Shown: positions 49,969 through 59,387 of the stretch, one piece after another
How positions within the stretch are numbered: the stretch's first letter is position 1
How the letters are laid out: every line of letters begins with the position of its first letter
Assembly: GCF_027853965.1 (NCBI RefSeq)
Contig: NZ_JAQGLB010000007.1
Location: 1 to 64,000, forward strand
DNA length: 64,000 nucleotides
Direction of reading: 5' to 3'
Origin: Saccharopolyspora indica
Lineage (GTDB): Bacteria > Actinomycetota > Actinomycetes > Mycobacteriales > Pseudonocardiaceae
The notes under the pieces: model-generated
The model's database searches: none
Told to the model about the DNA's origin: nothing
The model's input: only the letters and a program-made list of their open reading frames with translations
Made by a program: the position numbers and the translations under genes

Positions 49969-51270
49969 TCAGCGCTTGATGAGCGCGGCGACCTCCTCGC
50001 CTGCCTGCTTCATCGCGTCCTTGGGCTTCGAGGTGCCGACCAGGACGGCCTGGACCTGCTTGGCCACGGCCTCCTCGATCTGAGCGTTCTGCGCGAACTG
50101 CCAGAACGGGCTGCCGGTCGCCGTCCTGGTGATCTTCGCGGTCCACTCGGTGGTGAACTCGTCGTCGGCGACCTTCGGGTCGGCCAGGCCCGCGGTGGTG
50201 GACGGCGGCATGGCGTTCGACGCGAAGTAGTCGGCCGTCGTGGCCGGGTCGGTGGTGGTGTGCAGCGCGAATTCGGTCGCGGCGTCCTGCCCCTCGCCCT
50301 TGACGATCGCGATCACGCCGCCCCACAGCAGCGCCTGCGGGGTGTCGCCGGGGCGCAGCACCGGACGCGGCATCGGCTGCATCGCGTCGGCCAGCGCCTT
50401 GTCCTCGGACTGGGCCGCGGTCACGCCCTTGCCGACGATGGCGTCGTCGTAGAAAGCGGCCTTGCCCTGCCCGAACAGCGCGCGCGCGTCGAAGCGGTCC
50501 ACGTCCGCGGCGATCAGCTTCGCGTCGTGCAGCTTCTTGTACCAGGTGACCGCGTCTACGGAAGCGTCGTCGCCGATGGTCACCTTCTCGCCGTCCAGGA
50601 GCTTGCAGCCGAAGGTCTGCATCCACGGGAAGATGTCCTTGAGCTGGGCGACCTTGGTGGCCGCGGCGTAGGGCACGACACCGCCGCCGATCCCCTTCAG
50701 CTCCCGCAGCGCGCCCTCGAACTCCTCGATCGTGGTGGGGTGTTGCTTGATCCCGGCCTTCTGCAGGAGTGCGGAGTTGGCGATCACGCCGATCGAGCCG
50801 GTGTTCCACGGCAGGCCGTACTGCGTGCCGTCGTACTCGCCGCTGCCCCGCGCCACATCCGTGTAGCCGCCCTTCGCGGCCACGGAGCCCAGGTCGGCCA
50901 GCTTGCCCATCTGCGCCACCGCGGCGAGCCAGGAGATGTCGAGGTGCACCGCGCCGGTCGTCTCCCCGCCGCTCAGCTTGAGGGTGAGCTGGCTCAGGTA
51001 CTCGTTGTACGGGTACGAGACCGCGCGGATCTTCGACTTCTGGTCCTCCTCCCACGCCGCGATGATCTTCTCGAGGGCGGGCTTGGCGGCCTCCTCGTTG
51101 AGCGACCAGGAGGTGAAGTCGAAGTTCTTGGCCTTCGTGTCGCCTCCGTTGGAGGAGGTGTTGGCGCCGGACGGTACGCAGGCTCCCAGCACGCCGGCGC
51201 CGGCTACGCCGAGCGCGCCGATGCCGAACATGCGCAGTGCGCCGCGCCGGCTGATGCCAGAGGTGGTCAT
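49969..51270 (-). CDS. Sugar ABC transporter substrate-binding lipoprotein
   Basis: 433 aa family 1 (MalE-like) binding protein. SRRGALRMF is a Tat motif and LGAC31 a lipobox, so it is probably a Tat-exported lipoprotein tethered outside. The mature part has the two-lobe pattern with YGLPWNTGSIGVIANSALL and ALFGQGKAAFYDDA. Third in the operon after both permeases, an unusual order; no ATPase gene is present, so a shared MsiK-type ATPase is expected to energise transport. Confidence 0.93.
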   Translation of the reverse strand: MTTSGISRRGALRMFGIGALGVAGAGVLGACVPSGANTSSNGGDTKAKNFDFTSWSLNEEAAKPALEKIIAAWEEDQKSKIRAVSYPYNEYLSQLTLKLSGGETTGAVHLDISWLAAVAQMGKLADLGSVAAKGGYTDVARGSGEYDGTQYGLPWNTGSIGVIANSALLQKAGIKQHPTTIEEFEGALRELKGIGGGVVPYAAATKVAQLKDIFPWMQTFGCKLLDGEKVTIGDDASVDAVTWYKKLHDAKLIAADVDRFDARALFGQGKAAFYDDAIVGKGVTAAQSEDKALADAMQPMPRPVLRPGDTPQALLWGGVIAIVKGEGQDAATEFALHTTTDPATTADYFASNAMPPSTTAGLADPKVADDEFTTEWTAKITRTATGSPFWQFAQNAQIEEAVAKQVQAVLVGTSKPKDAMKQAGEEVAALIKR

Positions 51271-51327
51271 GGTGTCTCCATGGGCGAGTGGACGGAAGGG
51301 GGCGTCGGGCGGATCCCGCGGGCTCGG

Positions 51328-52221
51328 CTACTTGACCGAGCCGGCGGTCATGCCGCCGACGAGATAGCGCTGCAGGAACATGAAGGCGACGACCACCGGG
51401 ACGGACACGACGAGCGAGGCCGCCATCAGCTGGGGCCAGGCGGTCTGGAATTCACCGATGTAGGTGGAGACGAGGCCGGGCGGCAGGGTCTGCTTCTCCT
51501 TGCCGGCCAGCGTCAGGGCGAAGATGAAGTCGTTCCAGCCGCGGACGAAGGCGAACAGACCGGCGGCGATCATCCCGGGCGCGGCCAGCGGCGCCACGAT
51601 GGAGTGCAGGGTGCGCCAACGGGACGCGCCGTCGATGGACGCGGCCTCCAGGAGGGCGTCCGGGACGGTGTCGAAGATCCCCTTCAGCATCCAGACGCAC
51701 AGCGGCATCGTGAACGTGGTGAAGGACAGCACCAGGGCGGTGTAGGTGTTCAGCAGGCCGAAGCTGGAGAAGACGGCGTACAGCGTCACCAGGAGCAGCG
51801 CCTGCGGGAACATCTGGGAGGCCAGCACCAGGTGCATCAGCGAACGGCGCCCGCGGTAGCGGAACTTGGAGAACGAGTAGCCCATGTAGGTGGCGACGAC
51901 CACGCTCAGCACGGCGGTGATCGAGGCCACGACGAGGGAGTTGATCAGGTAGTCGATCAGCTGGTCGTTCTCGGCGAGGGCGGTGAAGTTGCTGAAGGTG
52001 AGGTCGGTGGGTATCAGCTTCGGCGGGAACTGGAACGTCGACTCGGGGCTGCTCAGGGCGGTGGCGAGGAGCCAGTAGACCGGCAGCAGGCCGAAGGCGC
52101 CGATGACGACGACCGCGGTCCAGGCGGCGATCCGCGAGCGTACGAGATCCTTGCGCATCCGGCGTCGCGAGGTGCGCCCGGTGTGCCTGGCGGACGGCGG
52201 GGCGGAGGTCGTGGAGGTCAT
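51328..52221 (-). CDS. Sugar ABC transporter permease (MalG-like)
   Basis: 297 aa, six transmembrane helices. The EAA loop reads EAASIDGASRWRTLHSIVAPLAAPG, the contact site for the ATPase. A basic cytoplasmic N-terminus (RRRMRKDLVRSR) precedes helix 1. ATG overlaps the stop of the upstream permease (ATGA). Works with the MalF-like permease and the binding protein downstream. Confidence 0.93.
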   Translation of the reverse strand: MTSTTSAPPSARHTGRTSRRRMRKDLVRSRIAAWTAVVVIGAFGLLPVYWLLATALSSPESTFQFPPKLIPTDLTFSNFTALAENDQLIDYLINSLVVASITAVLSVVVATYMGYSFSKFRYRGRRSLMHLVLASQMFPQALLLVTLYAVFSSFGLLNTYTALVLSFTTFTMPLCVWMLKGIFDTVPDALLEAASIDGASRWRTLHSIVAPLAAPGMIAAGLFAFVRGWNDFIFALTLAGKEKQTLPPGLVSTYIGEFQTAWPQLMAASLVVSVPVVVAFMFLQRYLVGGMTAGSVK

Positions 52222-53147
52222 CGGGCGTCGCCCTTCCGCTCGGTGATCCTGAGGTAGACGGCGACGAGGACGAGCAGGAGCAGCATCCACAGCCCGCCCA
52301 GCGCGGTCGCCCGGCCGATGTCGAAGCCCTTGAACGCGGTCTGGTACACGGCGGTCGCGAAGGTCTCGGTGGAACCGGCCGGGCCGCCGCCCGTGAGCAC
52401 GTAGATGGTGTCGAAGTGCTGGAAGTTCCAGATGAACTCCAGGAGCAGCACGATCGAGGCGACCCCGCGAACCTGCGGCCAGGTGACGGCGAAGAAGCGG
52501 CGGATGGCGCCCGCCCCGTCTATCGAGGTCGCTTCGTGCAGCTCCCTGGGCACGGTCTGCAGACCGGCCAGGAGCATCACCATCATCCAGGGGAAGCTGG
52601 CCCACGTCTTGGTGGTGATCACGGCGAGCATGGCGGTGGCCGGCTGGCCGAGCCAGGTGACGGACTCCTCGATGATCCCGGCCTTCACGAGGATGCCGTT
52701 CAGGACGCCGTAGTTGGCGTTGAAGATCCACATCCACAGGAAGGAGACGACCACGCCCGGGATCACCCACGGGAACAGGAACAGGCCGCGCATGAAGCCG
52801 CTGCCCTTGAGGCCCGAGTTGAGCGCGAGGGCGAGGGCGAAGCCGAGCACGAACGGGACGAGGGTCGCACCGACGGTGAAGATCAGCGTCTGCTGGAGGA
52901 TCGTGAGGAAGTCGCCGTCGAGCCAGTGGGTGAAGTTGTCCAGGCCGGCGAACTCCCGCCCGGGCAGCCGCAGATCCTGCTTGAAGAAGCCGGTGAACAG
53001 CGCCGACAGCAACGGGTAGACGATGATCGCCGCGAACAGAGCGAGCCCGGGTGCGGTCAGCAGCAGTGCGAACGCGCCGTTGGAGAGCCGTCCGCCGGTC
53101 CGCTCGCGGGGTGGAGCGTTCTTCCGCGGAGGTGCAGCCGTACTCAT
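52218..53147 (-). CDS. Sugar ABC transporter permease (MalF-like)
   Basis: 309 aa, six transmembrane helices, EAA loop ATSIDGAGAIRRFFAVTWPQVRG. First gene of the minus-strand operon. ATG chosen over a longer open frame because GAGGGAC lies upstream and the longer frame runs through the divergent promoter region. Couples to the MalG-like gene by a 4-bp overlap. Confidence 0.93.
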   Translation of the reverse strand: MSTAAPPRKNAPPRERTGGRLSNGAFALLLTAPGLALFAAIIVYPLLSALFTGFFKQDLRLPGREFAGLDNFTHWLDGDFLTILQQTLIFTVGATLVPFVLGFALALALNSGLKGSGFMRGLFLFPWVIPGVVVSFLWMWIFNANYGVLNGILVKAGIIEESVTWLGQPATAMLAVITTKTWASFPWMMVMLLAGLQTVPRELHEATSIDGAGAIRRFFAVTWPQVRGVASIVLLLEFIWNFQHFDTIYVLTGGGPAGSTETFATAVYQTAFKGFDIGRATALGGLWMLLLLVLVAVYLRITERKGDAR

Positions 53148-53457
53148 GGGTGTGTCCCTCTCGAACGGGGCGGGAGCGCCGGGGGCCCTGTGCGAACGCC
53201 GTCCATGCTTCAGTGAATTCAAGTTGCAGCATGCGGGATCGTTCTCCATATGGCGCGACGGCGTCAACCCTTCTCGTCGGCGAATCGCCGATTCCTGCCT
53301 GGAACCGGACTCCTGCTCGTGACGCCCGCGACTGCGCCGAACGTGCAGCTGATCCCCCATACGGAACAACAGTTTCATAATATGCATGTAATGTACGTTC
53401 ACGGTCGCTCTGCTGTGGCGGAGGAGGATCCGAGTTTCACACCGAGGAGGCCGCACC
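53148..53457. other. 310-bp divergent promoter region
   Basis: Separates the ABC/PL8 operon from the FAD oxidoreductase. Near-symmetric half-sites GTTC-N4-TATGG (53241-53253, with palindrome CCATATGG) and GTTC-N2-TATGG on the opposite strand (about 53355-53366) flank it. An AT-rich segment (53376-53400) precedes the oxidoreductase. Likely target of the IclR regulator, though its TTCTGCA element is not repeated here. Confidence 0.5.
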
Positions 53458-55758
53458 GTGCGGGCAGAAGAGGTCCACTACGACATCGCCGTCATCGGCG
53501 GCGGCCTGGCGGGGACCTGCGCGGCCATCGCCGCGGCCCGGCTCGGACGCCGCGTCGCCTTGGTCAACAACCGGCCCGTCCTGGGCGGCAACGCCAGCAG
53601 CGAGGTCCGCGTCTGGGTCTGCGGAGCCACCGCCCACGGCGTGCACCGCTGGGCCCGCGAGAGCGGCATCATGGGCGAGCTCTACACCGAGAACCAGTAC
53701 CGCAACCCCGAAGGCAACCCCTACTACTGGGACCACGTCGTCCTCGACGCCGTCCGCGCCGAACCGAACATCGACCTCTACCTCAACACCGACGTGCGCG
53801 AGGTCGACGCGAGCGGCCCCGACGACGCCCGCGAAGTGCACTCGTGCACCGGCTGGATGATGGGCTCCGAGCGCCGCATCACCTTCCGCGCACGCCAGTT
53901 CCTCGACTGCACCGGCGACGGCCTGCTCGGCCACCTCGCCGGCGCCCGCTACCGCATCGGCCGCGAGTCCCGCGCGGAGTTCGACGAGCCCTGGGCGCCG
54001 AGGGAAGCCGATGATGCGCTGCTCGGCTCGACGATCCTGTTCCACACCAAGGACACCGGCAGGCCGGTGAAGTTCGTCCCGCCCGCCTGCGCCAAGGATC
54101 TGTCGACCACTCCCATCCTGCGCAACCGCGTCCTGCGCACCGGCGACAACGGTTGCGACTACTGGTGGATCGAGTGGGGCGGCGAACTCGACACCGTCCA
54201 CGACAACGAGCGCATCCGCGACGAGCTCCAGGCCGTGGTCATGGGCATCTGGGACCACATCAAGAACTCCGGCGAGTTTCCCGACGCGGCCGATCTCACC
54301 CTGGAATGGGTCGGTTCACTGCCCGGCAAGCGCGAGTACCGCCGCTTCCTCGGCGACCACGTCCTCACCCAGCGGGACATCCTTCAGCAGCGCGAGTTCG
54401 CCGACGGCGTCGCCTTCGGCGGCTGGTCCGTCGACCTCCATCCGGTGCAGGGCATGTACGCCGACGAGCCCGGCGCCCGCCAGCGCTACGCGGACGGCAT
54501 CTTCCACATCCCGCTGCGCTGCCTCTACTCGGCGAACGTCACCAACATGCTGATGGCCGGGAGGAACATCTCCGCCACCCACATCGCCTTCGGCGCCACC
54601 CGTGTCATGGCCACCTGCGCCACGCTCGGCGAGGCCGCCGGAACCGCCGCCGCCCTGTGCGTCGCCGAGGGTCTCACCCCACGCGAACTGGCCACCGAAC
54701 ACGCGGAGTTGGTACGCCGGACTCTGCTGAGGCAGGACGCCTCGGTCATCGGCCTTGCCGACGACGACCCCGGCAACCTGGCGCGCACGGCCCGCGTCAG
54801 CGCCTCTTCCCACCTGAGCCGCCTGGCCGCCGAGCCCACGCCGGCCGCGCCCGGCGAGCCGTACCCCCTCACCCGCGACCTCGCGCTGCTGCTGCCGGTG
54901 GACCCCGCGCTCGACACGGTCGGCCTGCTCGTCCACGGCGCGCCCGGCGACGAGCCGAGCCGGCTCACCGTGGAACTGTGGAGCACGGGACGCCCCGAGA
55001 ACGCGGTCCCCGCGGACCACCTGCTCACCACCACCGCCACCGTCCCGCCCGGCGGCCCGCACTGGATCACGGCCCACCTCGACCACCACCCGACGACCCC
55101 CCACAACGCCGTCCTCATCGTCCGCGCCTGCCCCGGCGCCGCGCTCGTCCTCCTCCCCGAACGCACCGACGGCGTCCTCGCGCTGCGCCGCAAGGCCGAG
55201 GGGGACGCGGGCGTCGACCACGACATCCCGGAGGAGGACGGCCAACTCGTCCTGGAATGGCAGGCCCGCGGCCTGCGCCGGCGGACCTTCGCGTTCCGCG
55301 CGACCCCGGACACCGCCGCATTCCTGCCCGAGCGAGCCGCAGGCGGGTTCCAACGCCCCTACGGAGGCCCGCAGATGTGGTCGTCCGAGCCCCTTCCCGA
55401 CCCCGAACGAGCCGAGCAGTGGCTGTGCCTCGACTGGGCCGAGGAACAGCAGCTCACCGAAGCACGCCTGGTGTTCGACGACGACGTCGACGAATACCTC
55501 AACAACCTGCACCGCCACCGCACGCCGTTCGAGATCATGCCGGAGCTCGTCCGCGACTACCGCATCCAGAGCCGCGACCCCGACGGCACCTGGCGCACGC
55601 TCCTGACGGTGCAGGACAACCGCCGCCGCCACCGCGTCCACGCGCTGAAGGACGCGGACGGCGGGCCCGTGCGCACCGACGCGCTACGACTCGTGGTGAA
55701 CGCGACGCACGGGGCGCGGCACGCGCACGTCACCGCGTTCAAGGCGTACGGCACATAG
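53458..55758 (+). CDS. FAD-dependent oxidoreductase (FAD_oxidored type) with C-terminal beta domain
   Basis: 766 aa. N-terminal dinucleotide motif IAVIGGGLAGTCAAIAAARLG, then RPVLGGNASSEVRVWV and DCTGDGLLGHLAGA, typical of the large FAD_oxidored (PF12831) proteins found in polysaccharide loci. The second half (about 440-766) is beta-rich and resembles a carbohydrate- or ligand-binding jelly roll. No signal peptide, so cytoplasmic. GTG with GAGGAGG upstream. It is divergent from the sugar-ABC/PL8 operon and 16 bp from the convergent iclR. Probably oxidises an unsaturated or uronic sugar product; substrate not known. Confidence 0.88.
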   Translation: MRAEEVHYDIAVIGGGLAGTCAAIAAARLGRRVALVNNRPVLGGNASSEVRVWVCGATAHGVHRWARESGIMGELYTENQYRNPEGNPYYWDHVVLDAVRAEPNIDLYLNTDVREVDASGPDDAREVHSCTGWMMGSERRITFRARQFLDCTGDGLLGHLAGARYRIGRESRAEFDEPWAPREADDALLGSTILFHTKDTGRPVKFVPPACAKDLSTTPILRNRVLRTGDNGCDYWWIEWGGELDTVHDNERIRDELQAVVMGIWDHIKNSGEFPDAADLTLEWVGSLPGKREYRRFLGDHVLTQRDILQQREFADGVAFGGWSVDLHPVQGMYADEPGARQRYADGIFHIPLRCLYSANVTNMLMAGRNISATHIAFGATRVMATCATLGEAAGTAAALCVAEGLTPRELATEHAELVRRTLLRQDASVIGLADDDPGNLARTARVSASSHLSRLAAEPTPAAPGEPYPLTRDLALLLPVDPALDTVGLLVHGAPGDEPSRLTVELWSTGRPENAVPADHLLTTTATVPPGGPHWITAHLDHHPTTPHNAVLIVRACPGAALVLLPERTDGVLALRRKAEGDAGVDHDIPEEDGQLVLEWQARGLRRRTFAFRATPDTAAFLPERAAGGFQRPYGGPQMWSSEPLPDPERAEQWLCLDWAEEQQLTEARLVFDDDVDEYLNNLHRHRTPFEIMPELVRDYRIQSRDPDGTWRTLLTVQDNRRRHRVHALKDADGGPVRTDALRLVVNATHGARHAHVTAFKAYGT

Positions 55759-55774
55759 AGCTGTGCGCTGTGGT

Positions 55775-56563
55775 TCAGAGGGCGCCGAGTGCCTGGCTGA
55801 TGGCGTCGGCGGCCTCGATGACCTCGCGGACGAGAGCGGGGCGCCGCCCTTCGCCCTCGGCGGGATCGCCGAGCAAGGAGGCCGGTCCCCACAGCGAGAT
55901 GGCAGCGACGACATCCCCCGAGGCGTCGCGGACGGGCGCGGCGAGGGAGGCACGGCCCAGGGCGCGCTCCTCGGCCTCGATCGCGTAGCCGGTGCGGCGC
56001 ACGATGTCGATCTCGGTGTCGAGGAGCTCGTGGCTGGTCGTCGTGAAGTCGGTGTGCGCGACGAGCGGTTCGGGCAGCAGCTCGCGACGCTCTTCGGGGC
56101 CGAGACCGGCGAGCAGGCACTTGCCGATGCCGGTGGCGTGCAGGGGGGCGGTGTGCCCGGCCTGCGTGTACGACTTGGGGGCGCGGGTCCCCTCGAAATT
56201 GCACAGGAACGTCAGCTCGGTGCCGCGACGGACCGCGACGTTGGCCCCGAGCCCCGTACGGGTGGCGAGGTCCTGGAGAACCATCCGCGCGGCGCGATGG
56301 ACCGGATGGCGATTCGTGGCGGTGGCGGCAAGCGAAAGGATGCCGAGGCTGAGGCGGTACAAGTTGCTGACAGGATCGCGCTCCACCATGTCGAGGCGTT
56401 CGAGCGTCGACAGCAGACGAGAGGTCGTCGAGGAGCCGAGGCCGGTCAGCTCGGCGACATCGGAAACGCGCAGTTCGGCGCGGCCGGAGTCGAGCGCGCG
56501 CAGCACCGAGACCGCGCGTTCGACACTCTGGTTCGTCCCGACATCAGTCGCCCGATTAACCAT
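55775..56563 (-). CDS. IclR family transcriptional regulator
   Basis: 262 aa. N-terminal winged helix (SVERAVSVLRALDSG, LRVSDVAELTGLGSSTTSRLLSTL) and C-terminal IclR effector domain with APLHATGIGKCLLAGL. ATG start with GAGGAGGG; the open frame extends upstream through its operator and is not coding there. Probable controller of the PL8/ABC/FAD locus, sensing a lyase-derived sugar acid. Confidence 0.92.
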   Translation of the reverse strand: MVNRATDVGTNQSVERAVSVLRALDSGRAELRVSDVAELTGLGSSTTSRLLSTLERLDMVERDPVSNLYRLSLGILSLAATATNRHPVHRAARMVLQDLATRTGLGANVAVRRGTELTFLCNFEGTRAPKSYTQAGHTAPLHATGIGKCLLAGLGPEERRELLPEPLVAHTDFTTTSHELLDTEIDIVRRTGYAIEAEERALGRASLAAPVRDASGDVVAAISLWGPASLLGDPAEGEGRRPALVREVIEAADAISQALGAL

Positions 56564-56574
56564 GACCCTCCTCA

Positions 56575-56604
56575 TTCTGCAATCCGCTTGCACTATCTGC
56601 AGAA
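56575..56604. promoter_or_regulatory. IclR autoregulatory operator candidate
   Basis: Inverted repeat TTCTGCA-N16-TGCAGAA with a third TTGCA inside, 12 bp upstream of the iclR start codon on the minus strand. Confidence 0.55.
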
Positions 56605-56858
56605 GCATACTTGTACCGGTATCCGGCGGCGGCAGCGCTGCTGCGCCGTGAACAGCCGCCGTCGATGTGCCGGTCACCGCCCGGCATGACGCCTCAGCAT
56701 CAGATTCGCGCCGACTACGGCGCTCGCAGATCGCGGTCCATCAGGCGCGCTCGCCCGCCATCGCTGACGCGGCACTGCGCGCGGGCCGCTTCGTGAAGTT
56801 CGGCGCTGATCGCCTGTCGCGTCCGCAGGTCGCGGGGCCATCGGGCACTATCGACGGG

Positions 56859-58691
56859 GTGAGCACCTACCCCGAGGCGAAGATCCCCGAGAAGCTTTTC
56901 GACGACCCCGAGCGGGAGGCTCGGTGGCGGGCCCGCTTCAGCGCGCCGCGCGTGTCGTTGCCGGACTGGGCGCGCGATGCCCCGCAGCGCAGCCTGTACG
57001 TGTCGAACTTCAGCGGCACTTGGGAGCTCTACGCGTGGGATCGCGACGCGGACAAGCACCGCCAGGTCACCGACCGCCCGAACGGGACGTTCCACGGCAC
57101 GCTGTCCGCCGACGGCGAGCAGATCTGGTGGTTCGACGACACCGACGGCGACGAGTTCGGCAGCTGGCGGGTCGAGCCGTTCGCCTCGGGCGAGGCCCGG
57201 CCCGCGCTGCCGGGCACGCACCCCGGCTACCCGGCGGGCCTGGAGCTCGGCCGGTCGGTGATCGGCATGGGCATGTCCACCGATGACGGTGTGACGGTCT
57301 GGGTGGTGCGCGACGGCAAGCCCGAGGTGCTCTACGAGCACGAGCAGGACGGCGGGCTGTCCGCGATGTCCTGGGACGAGTCGATGCTGGTGATCTCGCA
57401 CTCCGAGCACGGCGACAGCCGCCACCCGGCGCTGCGGGTGCTGCGCACCGACGGTTCCGAGGTGGCCGAGAAGTGGGACGGCCCGGGCAAGGGGCTGGAC
57501 GCGCTCGCCTTCGCGCCGGTCACCGGCGACCCGCGGCTGCTGGTGCTGCACGAGCGCCGCGGCAAGGAGGAGCTGCTGGTCTGGGACGTGGTGGCGGACA
57601 CCGAGACCGAGATCGAGCTCGACCTGCCCGGCGAGGTCTCGGCCGACTGGTACCCGGACGGCGAGGCGCTGCTGATCGCGCACACCCACCACGCGCGCAC
57701 CACCATGCACCGCTACGACCTGGCGGAGAAGGCCCTCACCGAGCTCGCCACGCCGCCGGGCACGGTGGCGGGCGCGTCGGTGCGGCCGGACCACGCCGTG
57801 GAGTACGTGTGGTCGTCGGCGGCGACGCCGTCGCTGATCCGCACGGTTTCCGCGGACGGCGAGGACCGGGTCCTGCTGACGCCGCCCGGTGACCGGCCGC
57901 CGGGTTCGGAGGCCGTCACCGACGTGTTCGTGGAGGTCCCGTACGGGCCGAACGACACGGTGCACGCGCTGGTGGCCCGCCCGGCGAACGCTCCCGACGG
58001 GCCGCTGCCGACCGTGTTCAACCTGCACGGCGGCCCGCACGCCGCGGACGAGGACCGGTTCTCGGCCTACCGCGCGGCCTGGCTGGACGCCGGGTTCGCC
58101 GTGGTGGAGATCAACTACCGGGGCTCCACCGGGTACGGCTCGGCGTGGCGCGACTCCATCGAGGGACGGCCGGGGCTGACCGAGCTGGAGGACGTCGCGC
58201 GGGTGCACGACTGGGCGCTCGAGGCCGGGCTCACGACTCCGGCGCAGAGCGTGGTCGCCGGCGCGTCCTGGGGCGGCTACCTGACGCTGCTGGCGCTGGG
58301 CACGCAGCCGGAGCGGTGGGCCGGCGGTGTCGCCGGGGTTCCGGTGGCCGACTACGTCTCCGCCTACGCCGACGAGATGGAGCCGCTGCGGGCTTACGAC
58401 CGCGCGCTGTTCGGCGGTTCGCCGGAGGACGTGCCGGACGTGTACGAGAAGGCCTCGCCGATCACCTACGTGGACCAGGTCCGGGTGCCGACGCTGGTGC
58501 TGGCCGGGGACAACGACCCGCGCTGCCCGATCCAGCAGATCCTGAACTACCTGGACCGGCTGGGGCAGCGGGACGTCCCGTTCGAGTTCTACCGCTACGA
58601 CGCGGGCCACGGCTCGCTCGTGGTGTCGGAGACGCTGCGCCAGGTCGCGGCGGAGATCCACTTCGCCCGCCGCGCCGTCGGCCTGGGCTGA
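56859..58691 (+). CDS. S9 family (prolyl oligopeptidase-type) serine peptidase
   Basis: 610 aa. N-terminal beta-propeller (about 40-360; repeats such as LYVSNFSGTWELYAWD and ADWYPDGEALLIAH) caps a C-terminal alpha/beta hydrolase. Catalytic residues: S470 in GASWGGY, D553 in AGDNDPRCP, H584 in AGHGS. S9 enzymes cut short peptides or act as acylaminoacyl peptidases. No signal peptide. GTG start chosen because the conserved part begins at once; there is no clear ribosome binding site. Stand-alone gene followed by a perfect palindrome. Confidence 0.9.
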   Translation: MSTYPEAKIPEKLFDDPEREARWRARFSAPRVSLPDWARDAPQRSLYVSNFSGTWELYAWDRDADKHRQVTDRPNGTFHGTLSADGEQIWWFDDTDGDEFGSWRVEPFASGEARPALPGTHPGYPAGLELGRSVIGMGMSTDDGVTVWVVRDGKPEVLYEHEQDGGLSAMSWDESMLVISHSEHGDSRHPALRVLRTDGSEVAEKWDGPGKGLDALAFAPVTGDPRLLVLHERRGKEELLVWDVVADTETEIELDLPGEVSADWYPDGEALLIAHTHHARTTMHRYDLAEKALTELATPPGTVAGASVRPDHAVEYVWSSAATPSLIRTVSADGEDRVLLTPPGDRPPGSEAVTDVFVEVPYGPNDTVHALVARPANAPDGPLPTVFNLHGGPHAADEDRFSAYRAAWLDAGFAVVEINYRGSTGYGSAWRDSIEGRPGLTELEDVARVHDWALEAGLTTPAQSVVAGASWGGYLTLLALGTQPERWAGGVAGVPVADYVSAYADEMEPLRAYDRALFGGSPEDVPDVYEKASPITYVDQVRVPTLVLAGDNDPRCPIQQILNYLDRLGQRDVPFEFYRYDAGHGSLVVSETLRQVAAEIHFARRAVGLG

Positions 58692-58698
58692 GGCTTGT

Positions 58699-58730
58699 CA
58701 GGTGGCGATTTCGCGCGAAATCGCCACCTG
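58699..58730. terminator. Perfect 32-bp palindrome after the S9 peptidase
   Basis: Self-complementary; half-site CAGGTGGCGATTTCGC. The core GATTTCG/CGAAATC resembles the other palindromes at 112-129 and 36925-36970. It starts 7 bp after the stop codon. Confidence 0.65.
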
Positions 58731-58796
58731 GCACAGCTTTCCGGGCACCCGGAAAACTCTTTGCCGGAATTGCCGGGTTTTCGGTACGAAATACCC

Positions 58797-59270
58797 ATGC
58801 CGCAAACCGATCCCGAGATCAGCTTCCGCCGTGTCACCGCCTGGACGGTGACCGACGTGTGCGAGCTGAGCGAAACGTTGTCCGACGAGCAGCGCGAGAT
58901 GGTGGCCGACAACGCGGTGTCGATCGCCGAGGCGCACTTCTCCGAGAGCGCTTGGTTCCGGGCCATCTACGCGGATGAGACCCTGGCCGGGTTCATCATG
59001 CTGCACACCGGCGCGGACTACGACGACGGCATCGAGCGCCCGGGTGTGTTCCTGTGGCGGCTCATGGTCGCCGGCCCGCACCAGGGACGCGGCATCGGCC
59101 GCAAAGCCGTGCAGAAGGTCGTCGCAGACCTCACCGCGCGCGGCATCCGCGAGCTGCGCACCAGCTACGACGAGGGCCCGGCCAGTCCCGGCCCGTTCTA
59201 CAAGTCTCTCGGGTTCATCCCCAGCGGGGACTTCTACGGCGAGGAGATCGGCGCCGTGCTGCGCTGGTGA
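58797..59270 (+). CDS. GNAT family N-acetyltransferase
   Basis: 157 aa. Acetyl-CoA motif A is RLMVAGPHQGRGIGRKAVQKVV (Q/RxxGxG/A in HQGRGIG), followed by PGPFYKSLGFIPSG. Spermidine/diamine acetyltransferase-like overall. ATG chosen as the conserved domain starts just after it. Substrate unknown. Confidence 0.87.
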   Translation: MPQTDPEISFRRVTAWTVTDVCELSETLSDEQREMVADNAVSIAEAHFSESAWFRAIYADETLAGFIMLHTGADYDDGIERPGVFLWRLMVAGPHQGRGIGRKAVQKVVADLTARGIRELRTSYDEGPASPGPFYKSLGFIPSGDFYGEEIGAVLRW

Positions 59271-59387
59271 TCCCGTGCGGATTCCGGCCGCCGACTGGTC
59301 CGTTCCGGTGGTAGCGCTGGTCAATTTTTGATCGAAAACGCAAGAATGGTGGCCATTTCACTCAGCACTGAGCAGGCGAGGTGGGAG

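Noticed and set aside
59271-59387. Further copy of the GTCAATTTCG palindrome before the GH35 gene
   Set aside because: Only the first half (GTCAATTT) matches; the second arm is absent, so it is at best a decayed remnant.
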